64,000 nt of DNA from Enterocytospora artemiae (Eukaryota > Microsporidia), in the NCBI GenBank assembly GCA_038659295.1, contig JASNGC010000001.1, positions 730,580 through 794,579 on the forward strand. The letters run 5' to 3'. The notes beneath the pieces are model-generated. The model saw only the letters and a program-made list of their open reading frames with translations. It made no database searches and was not told the DNA's origin. Shown here one piece after another: positions 1 to 10,165 of the stretch (the first letter of the stretch is position 1; every line of letters starts with the position of its first letter). The position numbers and the translations under genes were made by a program.

Positions 1-471
1 AGATTAAGCAGGCAAATTAGGAGTTCTGATGTTTAACTTTCTGAATCTATACGGAATAAAAACACCAGTTGAAAAATTACCACAATGTTTATAACACACC
101 TCCCACTTACTTATAAAAGATATATGAAGTTTATATTAGCATCCAAAAGAATAATTGAATTCATGAAATCTAATGGCTTTTATTACTCGTATATATTCGA
201 GCATCATATATAATCCATAGCAACAAGTCTAATTTAAAAATGCTTTTGCTTCATATTCTATTAATATTATGCTTTAGCCCTGGTAAAAATCCTTAATTGC
301 TTTTATCTGTAATAACCTAATGACTGCATTACCTAGGAAATAAGTACCCCTGGTAATTACGTAAGTTTTTCATTGCCACGCTTTTTAATTAAAGCGATAT
401 ATTAAATATATTTGATTGGGAAAATATTACAGATATGAAAGATCAATTAAACACAAGTCTGTTGAACTAAT
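1..471. other. Left-edge intergenic stretch
   Basis: No supported gene. A short open stretch at 8-94 in the + frame ends at a TAA (92-94). It reads GKLGVLMFNFLNLYG near its start and is vaguely like the end of Trf4-type poly(A) polymerases, but an in-frame TAA at 5-7 precedes it. I could not call it a gene. Confidence 0.4.
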
Positions 472-654
472 TTATTCACTATCATCCTCACTTGAACTAT
501 CAGTTTCGCACGAGGACGTTGTAATGCAAGAAGAAGACGTAGTTGAAGAGTCTGTCGAACTTGAAATTTCGGAATCACTATCATCAGAGGATGAAGAAAT
601 ACTATCAGAGTCAGAATTCTCATGTTTGGTACTTGCTTGCTTTTCTGGGCACAT
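472..654 (-). CDS. Small acidic serine-rich protein
   Basis: This 60-residue ORF is supported mainly by its start: the ATG is immediately preceded by CCC, the start-proximal motif shared by most genes in this window. The protein is almost entirely Ser, Asp, Glu and Thr after the first dozen residues and ends SSSEDDSE. No domain is recognisable. Such tails are typical of casein-kinase-2 targets or histone/ribosome-binding acidic peptides, but that is only an analogy. The opposite strand carries a longer Ser/Glu-rich ORF (416-679) that has only a TTG start and no motif, so the minus strand is preferred. Function unknown. Confidence 0.55.
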   Translation of the reverse strand: MCPEKQASTKHENSDSDSISSSSDDSDSEISSSTDSSTTSSSCITTSSCETDSSSEDDSE

Positions 655-984
655 GGGATTATTTCCAAAAAAATTTTAAAAAACAAAAAAATTCTAGAAA
701 AAATATGAAAGAAATTATTGAGTCAGTACAATAAAATTACAGAGAAATCAATGATATAATGTAAGGTAAACTTGCTTTGCAAAAAGAGTTTAAATCTTTG
801 AGAAATTTATTTTCCTCAATCTTGTATCAATTTTGAATGCATTTATATAGATCAATGTAAGATTTCATTCATAAATGTTGGAAAATTGTCGAAACATCGA
901 GTTTTCAAAGTTTGTTTGAAATTTCTTGATAATTGATTTTTATTTGCCTTAATCTTTTCATAAAAACTAATTTTATTTTGCCCT
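655..984. other. Intergenic, divergent promoters
   Basis: AT-rich spacer between the divergent genes at 472-654 and 985-1869. It should carry both promoters. No ORF, tRNA or repeat was seen. Confidence 0.5.
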
Positions 985-1869
985 ATGCTTTCATGGTATT
1001 TTCCACTTATTTACAATATATTTATTATTATGCTCTGCAATTTGTTTACGGCCACACTGCTAAATTCCAGGAAATATTTCATATATTCTACATTTTCCAT
1101 CTTGAATCTCTTCATACAAAATAATTCTATAAAACTAGCTGCTATAGAAAATGTTTTAATAGCTATTTTATTGAGATATTCTGTAAGGGATACTTTATTT
1201 AAACATTATAATGCTATTGGCAGCAGCGTAGAGTTGATTGATTCACAAAAGCCTTTAGTGAGAAATATCAATGGCCCCTGGTGTCTTTTTGATCAAATCT
1301 TAGAATGGTTCTATAACAGTGTAGGGGAAGACTTCATATTTTATATTTTGGAGCTTATAAGTCCATATAATTCAATAAGATATATTAAGCAATTCTCAAA
1401 GAATGTTACATTTCTTCAGCACATCTTGTATAGTATTCCAATATTTATTCAACACAACACATTGCATAACAGTAGTATAATGCGTGATACTACATTCTAT
1501 CATCTACCTTCAGAGAGTCATTCTTATAGTCTGTCTCATTTGCCTTCTTTAAATGCATCATGGTCTCTTCACTTAAATATTGACCAACAATATGCCGATT
1601 ATTCAAGCACCGTTGTATTCATCATTGCCAAATATTTTACTTATAAAAATATCAAGTTGATCAACATTTTCAAACCACAGGTTAGTTTTCTAAACCATCT
1701 TATATTCATTCATAACTCAGAGCTTATCAATTTATATCTTACCATAAACTTTTGCTTTATTTACATGTACCACTCATTTACTAATTACTGCATAATTAAT
1801 AATAATTTTCTGCAATGGTTTACAATAGCATATATACTAATCTATATAGTTGAAAAAACAAACAAATAA
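985..1869 (+). CDS. Hypothetical protein with hydrophobic ends
   Basis: Predicted 294-residue protein. The ATG is directly preceded by CCCT (bases 981-984), which supports this start. The first 45 residues are strongly hydrophobic, with phenylalanine- and isoleucine-rich stretches suggesting one or two membrane helices. The last 60 residues are again hydrophobic (around LTINFCFIYMYH and FTIAYILIYIV). The middle is moderately polar and contains WCLFDQILEWFYNSVGEDF. I do not recognise the family. It could be an integral membrane protein or a divergent helical-repeat protein. The stop is followed by about 220 bp of AT-rich DNA before the convergent choline kinase gene. Confidence 0.6.
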   Translation: MLSWYFPLIYNIFIIMLCNLFTATLLNSRKYFIYSTFSILNLFIQNNSIKLAAIENVLIAILLRYSVRDTLFKHYNAIGSSVELIDSQKPLVRNINGPWCLFDQILEWFYNSVGEDFIFYILELISPYNSIRYIKQFSKNVTFLQHILYSIPIFIQHNTLHNSSIMRDTTFYHLPSESHSYSLSHLPSLNASWSLHLNIDQQYADYSSTVVFIIAKYFTYKNIKLINIFKPQVSFLNHLIFIHNSELINLYLTINFCFIYMYHSFTNYCIINNNFLQWFTIAYILIYIVEKTNK

Positions 1870-2090
1870 ATAATTAGTCTGCTACAGTTGAAATAAGTCT
1901 ATTTGTAATAAACAGCAACCTCTTGCCTATCTAATGTTTTGCAATTATCACAAATTAATTAAAATTGTTACTAGTCCTTAAATAGATCAAAACGTTATAA
2001 CAACATAATGTAACGAATAAAACTAAGTCTGTGGGAAAAGCTCGTATGATTAATTGAATACTAAGTGGAAACATATTTATCTTTCACGGT

Positions 2091-3110
2091 CTATTGCAGC
2101 AAACTTAACTTTTCTTCTAAGTCGATCATTTTATTTATAAAAAGATACTCTAGTCTGTCTGCTCTATATGTCCTATGGTTAAAGTCAGAGTTGACCTCTT
2201 CAAATAAAAGACTCCATATATACCAAAGTAAATGAGAGTAATTTTCAGCCAACTCTATCCCTTCCAAAATTTGATCGAAAATTTCGTTGTTATATACTAC
2301 ATTTGAATCTTCAAAATCTTGATCGAATCTTAAATATTCGTATAAGAATCTTTTTTTTTCCAATCTAGTTAACCCAGAATTTTTCTCAAGCATACATTTG
2401 GTATAATCCATTTCAATTTCTAGAAAATAATTTGCAATTTCAGAAAGTGGAATATTCTTAGAAACGGTTTCAAAATCTATCAAAACAGCCTCTCCATTAA
2501 CAATAAGTATATTTCCTATTTGTAAATCATTGTGGCAAATGGTGTCATTTAAAAGAGAATTTGTGTCAAGGTTCAAGGTGGGATAATTACAGTTGTTTGA
2601 ATGATTAACAGCCAAATCATAATGGCTTTCAATCCACCCATCGACTTTTTTGTCTATTCTTTGCAAAATACTACTTAGTAAGTTATATTTTTCAATAGAT
2701 CCAATATTTCGAAATCTCTCTAAAAAATCTTCATAAAGGCGAACGTGGGCCCATGTATCATCGGTTGTACTAGTATGCGAATGACCATTTGTGGTCAAAC
2801 TATTTCTTTTGTACTTGTGTAATTTCCTCAAAGCTCTAGCAACCAATAAATAATCTTTTGAAGGATTACTACCTGTTGATTCTAAGTATTCTTCTATCTT
2901 AAATATTTCGTCTTCATGAAATACACGGATATTATTAAACTGTGGCCGATGATATTTCTTTTTGGAGTATATTTTTAGTATATATTTTTGCTTTGTGGTG
3001 GTAACTACATACACTATATTGGTATAGGCTGTTTTTAGACGATTAATATTAAGTATTGGTTCTTTTACGACTGAATTGAATAGTGACCTTGGGTATTGAA
3101 ATTTTGTCAT
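2091..3110 (-). CDS. Choline/ethanolamine kinase
   Basis: Predicted to phosphorylate choline and/or ethanolamine with ATP, the first step of the CDP-choline/CDP-ethanolamine (Kennedy) route, in the cytosol. The 339-residue protein carries the signature CHNDLQIGNIL (about residues 192-202; catalytic Asp within HND) and the metal-binding IDFE segment at about 211-214, followed by IANYF as in the family. The N-terminal lobe is short compared with fungal enzymes (about 450-580 residues). A longer reading frame starts at 3137, but the ATG at 3110 is chosen because CCCC lies five bases upstream of it. Substrate preference cannot be read from sequence. Lipin (24676) and a CTL-like transporter (10166) in the same window belong to the same lipid network. 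Confidence 0.9.
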   Translation of the reverse strand: MTKFQYPRSLFNSVVKEPILNINRLKTAYTNIVYVVTTTKQKYILKIYSKKKYHRPQFNNIRVFHEDEIFKIEEYLESTGSNPSKDYLLVARALRKLHKYKRNSLTTNGHSHTSTTDDTWAHVRLYEDFLERFRNIGSIEKYNLLSSILQRIDKKVDGWIESHYDLAVNHSNNCNYPTLNLDTNSLLNDTICHNDLQIGNILIVNGEAVLIDFETVSKNIPLSEIANYFLEIEMDYTKCMLEKNSGLTRLEKKRFLYEYLRFDQDFEDSNVVYNNEIFDQILEGIELAENYSHLLWYIWSLLFEEVNSDFNHRTYRADRLEYLFINKMIDLEEKLSLLQ

Positions 3111-3234
3111 GATTTGGGGTAAAAACATTCTTAACATTATTTAATAATAGGCCGGTAAATTAGATCTTAAGGTAATTGTTTATGTGAGATACATTACCTG
3201 ATATTTTTCTATTTATGAAGATAACTCCATACTG

Positions 3235-3471
3235 TTAAAAAATTAATGCAGTATAATTATAATGGTGGACATTTCTGCATGAGACTATCTTAGAATTTTC
3301 CACATAGCAATGCAAACATAACCCATTAAAAATATGGTTAAATAGCTTTAATAAGCCTTGATAGTTTAGTATACCAAAGAAATCGTCCCAATCTGTACAT
3401 CCCATACAAAAACCATTTCCCTCCTCTACCTCATAATTATATAACCTATAATCAAAATTTTGAATTTTCAT
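3235..3471 (-). CDS. Small Cys/His-containing ORF, doubtful
   Basis: A 78-codon ORF lies between the choline kinase and proteasome genes. It contains FCMGCTDWDDFF and LCLHCYVEN, two CxxC pairs that could in principle bind zinc, but the pattern matches no family I know. The only in-frame ATG (3471) has no CCC motif. The ORF is divergent from the proteasome gene and starts 75 bp from it. It may be real, or a chance ORF in AT-rich DNA. Confidence 0.3.
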   Translation of the reverse strand: MKIQNFDYRLYNYEVEEGNGFCMGCTDWDDFFGILNYQGLLKLFNHIFNGLCLHCYVENSKIVSCRNVHHYNYTALIF

Positions 3472-3545
3472 AACGTTCTGTACGGTTATATTATTTTTAC
3501 TCAACAATTAAACATTTTCTATTTGGTTTTTCTTTTTTAGCCCTT

Positions 3546-4160
3546 ATGTCGGATATTTCTACTCATTATGGCGGCTCTATCCTGGCGATTGCAGGAAAAG
3601 ATTCCATTTCACTAGTTTCAGATTGTCGTCTTGGGGAAGCTTCATTTACAATTTCTACTAAGCGACAGAGTATTTTCAGCATAAATTCAAAGTGTGTAGT
3701 GGGTTTAACCTCTTTTCTCCCAGATTGTCAATTTCTTTTAGGAAAAATTAGGAAGAATGTTATGCTGTTTGAAATTAGCGAAAATAGGGAGATTGAGCCC
3801 GAGGAGTTAGCAAATTTGATTTCTTACACACTATATTCACGCAGAGCATCACCACTCTATGTAAGTGTTATTGTTGGGGGAATTAGGTCAGGGGGACAGC
3901 CATATATTTGTAGCATGGATTGTTTGGGCTGTAAATCAGTAACTCCATTTGCTGCAATTGGTACTGCAGAGAATAATCTTATGGGAATTACTGAAGCACT
4001 CTTTGTAGAGAACCAAACGGAGGATGAATTATTTACACAGAGCATGCAAGCATTCCTAAATGCAGTAGATAGAGATGCTTTGAGTGGTTGGGGAGCTGAG
4101 TGTGTTATATTATCTAAGAAGGGTAAGAAGATCAGGCATGTGAAAGGAAGAAATGATTAA
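3546..4160 (+). CDS. PUP3: 20S proteasome subunit beta 3
   Basis: Structural beta subunit of the 20S proteasome core, which degrades ubiquitinated proteins in nucleus and cytosol. The 204-residue length matches Pup3/beta3. The N-terminus reads THYGGSILAIAGKDSISLVSDCRLG, the beta3 form of the beta-fold start without an N-terminal catalytic threonine or propeptide, so it is a non-catalytic ring member. The C-terminal GWGAECVILSKKG is also characteristic of beta3. The ATG at 3546 follows CCCTT. It lies back-to-back with the small ORF on the opposite strand. Confidence 0.92.
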   Translation: MSDISTHYGGSILAIAGKDSISLVSDCRLGEASFTISTKRQSIFSINSKCVVGLTSFLPDCQFLLGKIRKNVMLFEISENREIEPEELANLISYTLYSRRASPLYVSVIVGGIRSGGQPYICSMDCLGCKSVTPFAAIGTAENNLMGITEALFVENQTEDELFTQSMQAFLNAVDRDALSGWGAECVILSKKGKKIRHVKGRND

Positions 4161-4620
4161 TAAATGATATGACTTTGGTATTAATGAATATTTTTTGCCT
4201 GACAATCCATATTATAATCAAATTATATGTGTGTTGCTCTTATCTATGCCTTATGTATAATTTACCGGTTGAAAACAGTGATTCATGACAGGCAGCCTGT
4301 CCATGGAGCGAATTAAAAAATGCGTTTAAATATACATTTAGGGTACTAGACTACGCTTATTTGAAAATGTTATGATGTAAACTATTTAATATATAATAAT
4401 ATTGCTTTATGGAGTTTATTGTAGTTTGGATTTCCGTGAGATGAAATCAAAATGATATGTTTGTAAAAAATAACAAATTTACAAAAGTAATCCATGCGTA
4501 TAGAAGACACCCAATAATTATGCATCAAGATAATTTTTTATTTATGGCATCTACATTTATAGAAGCTTATGCAAAATTATAATTTTTTAAATCGTTATTT
4601 TTTTGTTTTTTACCCCACAA
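4161..4620. other. Intergenic with a GC-rich hairpin
   Basis: A 460-bp gap between PUP3 and the P5A-ATPase gene. It holds no ORF. A compact inverted repeat at about 4281-4318 stands out: GACAGGC and GCCTGTC are separated by one base, with flanking CATG and ATTC/GAAT pairing outside. It could be part of a structured RNA or a terminator, and no known RNA family was recognised. Confidence 0.4.
4611..4620 (+). promoter_or_regulatory. CCCC start-proximal motif, P5A-ATPase gene
   Basis: CCCC at 4613-4616 lies four bases before the ATG at 4621, inside an otherwise T/A-only stretch. It is one of the clearest examples of the motif and decides this start over an upstream TTG at 4603. Confidence 0.7.
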
Positions 4621-7600
4621 ATGATTCAACTAAATAAGAATAAAAATAGAACAAGTAAAGAGAACGAGAAAAGTATTATCGATGATGATGCTTCTTTTAA
4701 TATTCTTAGATATTCTCGTCGGTCATTTTTTACAGGATTTTACCTAATAGGATTTTATATTCTACCAATTTCGTTGGTCTATTCCATGGAACTATCATTA
4801 TTCTGTATCTTTCTATCTTTCTTCCTATTTCTTTCGACTTACTGGACCATCAATTCGGAACTGTTGTTGTATTATAAGAATCCAAAAGGTAAATATGCTT
4901 TGTTTGATAAAATAGAAAGGATAGAGAAACAACGTATTGGTAATGAAAAGACGGTTGAATATTGTTTTAATAATAGAGTGAAATATATTGTTGAAGGAAA
5001 CAGATGTAAGAAACTAATTCCTAAAATTGAATATTCTGTAAGTGACTACTTAAAATATTATAGAGGTGGTAGTGATGTTACTAATATTTTCGAAGATTAC
5101 TTACTTTATCCTGATAATTCGCTAGTCTTTCCTACACCTTCGTTCTTACCAATTTTCATTTCTCAATGTACTACACCAATTTTCACGTTTCAGATGTTTT
5201 CTTCATTTCTGATGATTTTTGATGAATATATCTTGCAATCTGTTTTTTCAGCAATAATGAATATCGGAGTGGAGGCGATGATGGCTTTTAGCCGGGTACA
5301 AACTATGAAGTTGTTTAAAGGAATGGGAAAGAAAGAGGGGGTAGTAGAAATAATACGTAAGCCTGTTGACCTTAAAAAAGATAATCGTGGTGATATGGCC
5401 AATAATCACATTACAAGTATTAATTCATTGAGAACAGGAGATATTTTTATTATTTCCAACAATGGAGATGTTCCTTGCGACTGTCTTATTATGAGTGGTT
5501 CATGTATAGTAAATGAATCTATGCTTTCTGGTGAGTCTACTCCTTTATTAAAAAGTAGTATTGATAATAGTATAGATAGAAAATTGGATGTAAAGGCAGA
5601 TAAAAGACACATATTATTCAGTGGAACAACAATAATGAAGATAAATGAGGATGATACTGGTACTGGCAATAGCACATCTAATAATGTATTGATGTGCATT
5701 GCTATTAGGACCGGTTTCAATACGGAACAAGGATTATTACTTAGTAAAATGCTGCAATCAGATTCTTCATACGATTTTGAAGCATTAAAGTTTGTATTAA
5801 TTCTTTCTATAAATGCACTCGTTGCTTCAATATTCACCTATTTTAATTCCCTTAAATCGGGTAGAGCACTTTTTTTGGATCTGATTATCCTCTTCACAAA
5901 TGCTATTCCATTTGAATTGCCCATGGAAATGGGTATATCTATACAAATGGCTGTAAGAACCTTGATATCAAAAAATATTTATTGTTTAGAACCATTTCGA
6001 GTGGCTTTGGCAGGAAAAGTAGAGGTGTGTTGTTTTGATAAAACAGGGACATTAACCAATACTGAATTGAAAATAGAGGAGATAGTAAGTAGCAATCATA
6101 TAAATGGCAACAATCACACAAATGATAATCTGATGTTTCAATTTTTGAGTTGTTGTAATGAATTGGTTGATATTAACGGTAAATTACAAGGAGATCCTAT
6201 TGACATGGAAATCCACAAATATATAGGCACTACTGCTATTAACACCAACAATTCCACTAAAATGGTCTTCCCCTTCTCTTCAGAGTTAAGAAAGCAAGCG
6301 GTAGTTGCTAGTATTGATGGGGTCGATTATTATATTGTTAAGGGTGCTCCAGAACAACTGTATAAAAATATTACCAATAAGAAGAATTATGACAAATATG
6401 AGGAATATGCAAAGAAAGGACTTAGGGTTATTGCATTAGCACACTGTCGAGTAAACAGCGTAGAAGAAGCAATAAAGATACACGATGTGAATGATATGGT
6501 TCATCATCAGTTAATTTGGGATGCTTTTATTCTATTTGGGTCAAATATCAAACATGGTGCCGTAGATATGGTTAAAATTCTTCTGGAAAGCAATCATAAA
6601 GTGGTGGTTATCACCGGAGACAATTTATTGACAGCTAAGAATGTTTGTGAACTTCTCGGAATTAAGGTAAAAGGTGTAGAAGGTGAGGAAATAACAGATA
6701 TAGTTAACGATTCAGATTTTATGAATTATAATCTATTTGCTAGAGCTGATCCAAGGCAAAAGGAATTGATTATTAAGGAGTATAAGAAGAGAGGATTTGT
6801 TACTATGATGGTGGGTGATGGGACAAATGATGTTGGTGCATTAAAGCTAGCTGATGTAGGAATAGCTGTAATACCAATTAATGAAATGGAAAAGAAGAAC
6901 TCTGGAGGTACTACTACACCTGCTAATCATGGTAAGAATACCAATTTAATGGACTCCGTATTAGATAATCTTACTCCAGTTAAGATAGGAGATGCTTCAG
7001 TTGCTGCTCCTTTTTCTGTAAAGTCAAATAGTCTAACTCCTATAATTGATATTATTCAGCAAGGTAGATCTTCTGCTGTTACTACTATTCAGATGTATAA
7101 GATAATTGCCCTGAACTCCATTATCTCGGCATTTACAATGGGTTCTTTAGATTTATTAGGAATTAAGTTTACAGAAAAACAAATGTTGGCTCTGGGCGTA
7201 CTACAATCTATTGCCTTTAATTCCATAAGTAGCTCAAAAATAACCCAAGGAATTTCAAAGGCGAGAGTCATTGAAAGTATTTTTACAAAGTATATCATAA
7301 TAAGTATTATTGGACAAAGTATAGTCCATATTGGTAGCTATTATATATTATTTAATATAATAAAAGGAAGTGGTATAACCACCGATACTATTAAAATTAA
7401 TGATGGCAATTCATCACCTAACTCTGATAGCATTAGGGGAAATAATTTCATCAATTCTTCAGTATTTATTCTTACTGTGTTTCAATCAATTGCAACATTT
7501 ATCGCCAATTATATCGGCAGGCCTTTTCGAGAAGATATCTTGGAAAATAATTCACTTCTCCTCAGCTTGCTGGGTATGATTTTAGGTGGTATCAATTGCA

Positions 7601-7767
7601 TCATAAATATTCATCAAGAATTAAACGAGATGCTTGAAATAGTTGATTTGGGAGAGAACAGAAATTCTATTGTTTTACTGTGTGCTTCTGTTTTAGTTTT
7701 AACTTATTTTATTGAAAAGATCTGTGCAAAGTTGTTTTTACAGAAGAAGACTACTAAAATCCAATAA
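4621..7767 (+). CDS. SPF1: P5A-type ATPase (Spf1/ATP13A1-like)
   Basis: P-type ATPase of the P5A subfamily. In fungi and animals this ER pump extracts misinserted transmembrane helices. The 1048-residue protein has SGES near residue 303 (actuator dephosphorylation loop), PFELPMEMG near 430-438 (the P5A form of the membrane ion-site motif), the phosphorylation motif DKTGT at 473-477, and GDGTNDVGALK from about 732 (hinge motif, in P5A form). Hydrophobic segments flank these blocks, and the C-terminus has the expected membrane helices. It is somewhat shorter than yeast Spf1 (1215). The start at 4621 follows a CCCC motif. Assignment to P5A rather than P5B rests on the ELPME-type motif and the VGALK sequence. 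Confidence 0.9.
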   Translation: MIQLNKNKNRTSKENEKSIIDDDASFNILRYSRRSFFTGFYLIGFYILPISLVYSMELSLFCIFLSFFLFLSTYWTINSELLLYYKNPKGKYALFDKIERIEKQRIGNEKTVEYCFNNRVKYIVEGNRCKKLIPKIEYSVSDYLKYYRGGSDVTNIFEDYLLYPDNSLVFPTPSFLPIFISQCTTPIFTFQMFSSFLMIFDEYILQSVFSAIMNIGVEAMMAFSRVQTMKLFKGMGKKEGVVEIIRKPVDLKKDNRGDMANNHITSINSLRTGDIFIISNNGDVPCDCLIMSGSCIVNESMLSGESTPLLKSSIDNSIDRKLDVKADKRHILFSGTTIMKINEDDTGTGNSTSNNVLMCIAIRTGFNTEQGLLLSKMLQSDSSYDFEALKFVLILSINALVASIFTYFNSLKSGRALFLDLIILFTNAIPFELPMEMGISIQMAVRTLISKNIYCLEPFRVALAGKVEVCCFDKTGTLTNTELKIEEIVSSNHINGNNHTNDNLMFQFLSCCNELVDINGKLQGDPIDMEIHKYIGTTAINTNNSTKMVFPFSSELRKQAVVASIDGVDYYIVKGAPEQLYKNITNKKNYDKYEEYAKKGLRVIALAHCRVNSVEEAIKIHDVNDMVHHQLIWDAFILFGSNIKHGAVDMVKILLESNHKVVVITGDNLLTAKNVCELLGIKVKGVEGEEITDIVNDSDFMNYNLFARADPRQKELIIKEYKKRGFVTMMVGDGTNDVGALKLADVGIAVIPINEMEKKNSGGTTTPANHGKNTNLMDSVLDNLTPVKIGDASVAAPFSVKSNSLTPIIDIIQQGRSSAVTTIQMYKIIALNSIISAFTMGSLDLLGIKFTEKQMLALGVLQSIAFNSISSSKITQGISKARVIESIFTKYIIISIIGQSIVHIGSYYILFNIIKGSGITTDTIKINDGNSSPNSDSIRGNNFINSSVFILTVFQSIATFIANYIGRPFREDILENNSLLLSLLGMILGGINCIINIHQELNEMLEIVDLGENRNSIVLLCASVLVLTYFIEKICAKLFLQKKTTKIQ

Positions 7768-8178
7768 ATTTACTCCTATAGAACAGGTTTTACGGTGCTA
7801 TCATATAATTCCCCCTATTCTACATTTTTGCTCAAACTAACATAAAATATAATAAATTTTTGAAGAATTTCGAAAAATACAGAAAAGCTAATATTTTCAT
7901 TAATTTAATAATTTTGCACTCATAAAGCATGGTATTGCGGTTCTAGTTTTATTGTCTAACTAATGTATTATTCTCCTAAAAGAGTTATTTATGGTAAGAG
8001 TAGTCATAAAAGCATTATCCTTATCATATTCAGTTCTGGTACTTTAGAAAAGAATTGATTTTTGTTTCTAAGAATTGTCTTTAAATACTTCAGAAGAAAA
8101 TTTTGGCCCTAATTTATCCTTTAGCCTATAGCATTTGTGTTATTAACACAAATTGTACATTATAAACCCCTTAAATTT
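7768..8178. other. Intergenic, nothing seen
   Basis: AT-rich spacer before the SulP transporter gene. CCCC at 8167-8170 belongs to that gene's start region. Otherwise empty. Confidence 0.5.
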
Positions 8179-9792
8179 ATGAAAAAATCCATAGTATCAT
8201 TGTTTTTAGAAATTCCGAAATGCTTTTTGGCAGTACTTATTTTTACTACCGTGGACTTTTATGCTTATGGAACTCAACTATTTTCTATTAGATCTTCTGA
8301 AATCTACCACTCCAATAAAGAATTATTTGATATACTGTCCAAATATTCTGCATGTGTCTTTATATGTACTTGCTGTATTGGTCAATTGGTCATGGGTGCT
8401 ACTACTTCCATCAATTCAACTATAATGTCATTAATGATATATGAGTCAATCTCATCCTCGAGAAAGATTGCTGAAGTCGTTATCGAGAATATTTCAGACA
8501 AAGAAAACTATGCATTGATTTTGTTTAATATTCACATGATTATGGTAATTTCTACTATTTTATTCGCCATTATTTCTTTCTTAGTTTTTAAAATGAATGT
8601 TGCAAACCTATTCAGGAATATTCCAAAAATTGCAGTCAATTCAGTAATGGTTGTAGTAGGGATTTCAATGTTTCAGGATGTTTATTCAGAGATTTTAATA
8701 GACTATTCTCTTTTTAGTTTCTCCATGCTTTTATTGGCTATTCTTTTGGGAGGTTTGCTATTTTATTTGGATTCTAAATATCAATCTGACTATCTTATTC
8801 CGATTTCCTCTGTAATTGTTGTTGGGCTATTCAATTGGATTTCGAGATATATTTTTCAGAAAAATGATCACTTTTTGGAATCCAATCAATTTACAGTAAA
8901 TTCAAGAATTGAGGAAATTGGTTTGTTGGAATTCTATAAGATATTTTCTGGGGGTTGTCGTTTTGAATTCAAATGTCTTTTGTATAATTTAGGCAATATT
9001 CTTACCGCAATCATTTTTAATTTAATCCATATAAATGTTAATATTCCAAGTTTCTCAAATACTACAGGAATCGACATAAATATGAATAGAGAATGGCTTT
9101 CTCAATCGATGTCTAACTTTTTGTCGGCACCCTTTGGATATCCAACCTATTTTGTAAACTGCTACTCAGTCTATCTTAATAAAATCGGTGGGGTAAGTAA
9201 AATCACATCAGTTTTGTGTTCTCCAGCCGCAATTGTTTTGGGATTGTTAATTCCATACATCAGCCGATTCATACCTACGCTTTTATCTGGGATGATTATG
9301 TCATTTCTATCGCTTTGTTTTCTGAAATCCTTCTTGATTGATTATTTATCCATTATGTCTTTGGCTGATATGTCTATAATGATCATATCCATTTTATTCT
9401 GCGTAGAAATAAATGTAGTTAGTGGATTCTGCTGTGCAATTACCCTTAACTCCCTAATTATACTGAGACATTTTCTAAAGATGATAATTGTTAATAGAAA
9501 AAATCCAAAGGCAAACCTTCTCAATTCGGTCAGTCATGATAAATCAATTTGTAAAAAAATCATAAAGATCGATTATGTTGTTTATTTTCTGACAATTGAT
9601 CTTTTTAAAAATGACATTGAATTGTTATCTAGTGAAACCACACTTGATTTGACAGAATGTCTTTATATGGATATGAATGGAAATATGGCTTTATATGATA
9701 AGATATCGGAGTTGGGAATGGTAAATGTGTTGGGAATTCCGAACAATTTCTATCAAAAATTATTTGAAGGAAAAATAAATTCAATTAATTAA
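8179..9792 (+). CDS. SulP/SLC26-family transporter, Vsb1-like
   Basis: Multi-pass membrane protein of 537 residues resembling SulP/SLC26 anion-transporter-superfamily proteins, in particular the fungal Vsb1/YGR125W branch that acts at the vacuole. The family-like block is IPSFSNTTGIDINMNREW followed by LSQSMSNFLSAPFGYPTYFVN and a GGVSK motif. About ten hydrophobic helices precede a C-terminal hydrophilic region (around IDYVVYFLTIDLFKNDIELL) that fits a short STAS-type domain. The substrate cannot be inferred: in yeast this branch is linked to basic amino-acid storage, not sulfate. The ATG at 8179 is chosen because CCCC lies eight bases upstream; the longer frame begins only with GTG. Confidence 0.8.
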   Translation: MKKSIVSLFLEIPKCFLAVLIFTTVDFYAYGTQLFSIRSSEIYHSNKELFDILSKYSACVFICTCCIGQLVMGATTSINSTIMSLMIYESISSSRKIAEVVIENISDKENYALILFNIHMIMVISTILFAIISFLVFKMNVANLFRNIPKIAVNSVMVVVGISMFQDVYSEILIDYSLFSFSMLLLAILLGGLLFYLDSKYQSDYLIPISSVIVVGLFNWISRYIFQKNDHFLESNQFTVNSRIEEIGLLEFYKIFSGGCRFEFKCLLYNLGNILTAIIFNLIHINVNIPSFSNTTGIDINMNREWLSQSMSNFLSAPFGYPTYFVNCYSVYLNKIGGVSKITSVLCSPAAIVLGLLIPYISRFIPTLLSGMIMSFLSLCFLKSFLIDYLSIMSLADMSIMIISILFCVEINVVSGFCCAITLNSLIILRHFLKMIIVNRKNPKANLLNSVSHDKSICKKIIKIDYVVYFLTIDLFKNDIELLSSETTLDLTECLYMDMNGNMALYDKISELGMVNVLGIPNNFYQKLFEGKINSIN

Positions 9793-10165
9793 TATTGCAT
9801 GTTATTAAGAATTAAATGTGAAGTCTAAAGATATACTGGTTTTGATTAATATTTAGGCCTTTTTTCTTTATCATATTGACATATACCACTAATAACTGAA
9901 ATATATGAAACTTTTAATTTACTTTATATGTATCATCTTTATCCTAAAAAGATGTATATTGGCTTGTAAAACATATAATAAAAGTTATTTACTGTTAATC
10001 AGAAAGTAATAGATGTACCAGTGAATTTATTTTTCATCGGCATTGTTGTTTTGTTATAATTGTGAACAATTACTCCTTAACATTACTATTTACCTGATAT
10101 TAATTAAATTATAATCTTCAATATAGTATGATTATCGTTTTCATATTTTTTTTAAATTACCCCTT
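9793..10165. other. Intergenic, nothing seen
   Basis: AT-rich spacer between two co-oriented transporter genes. Only the CCCC motif just before 10166 is notable. Confidence 0.5.
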
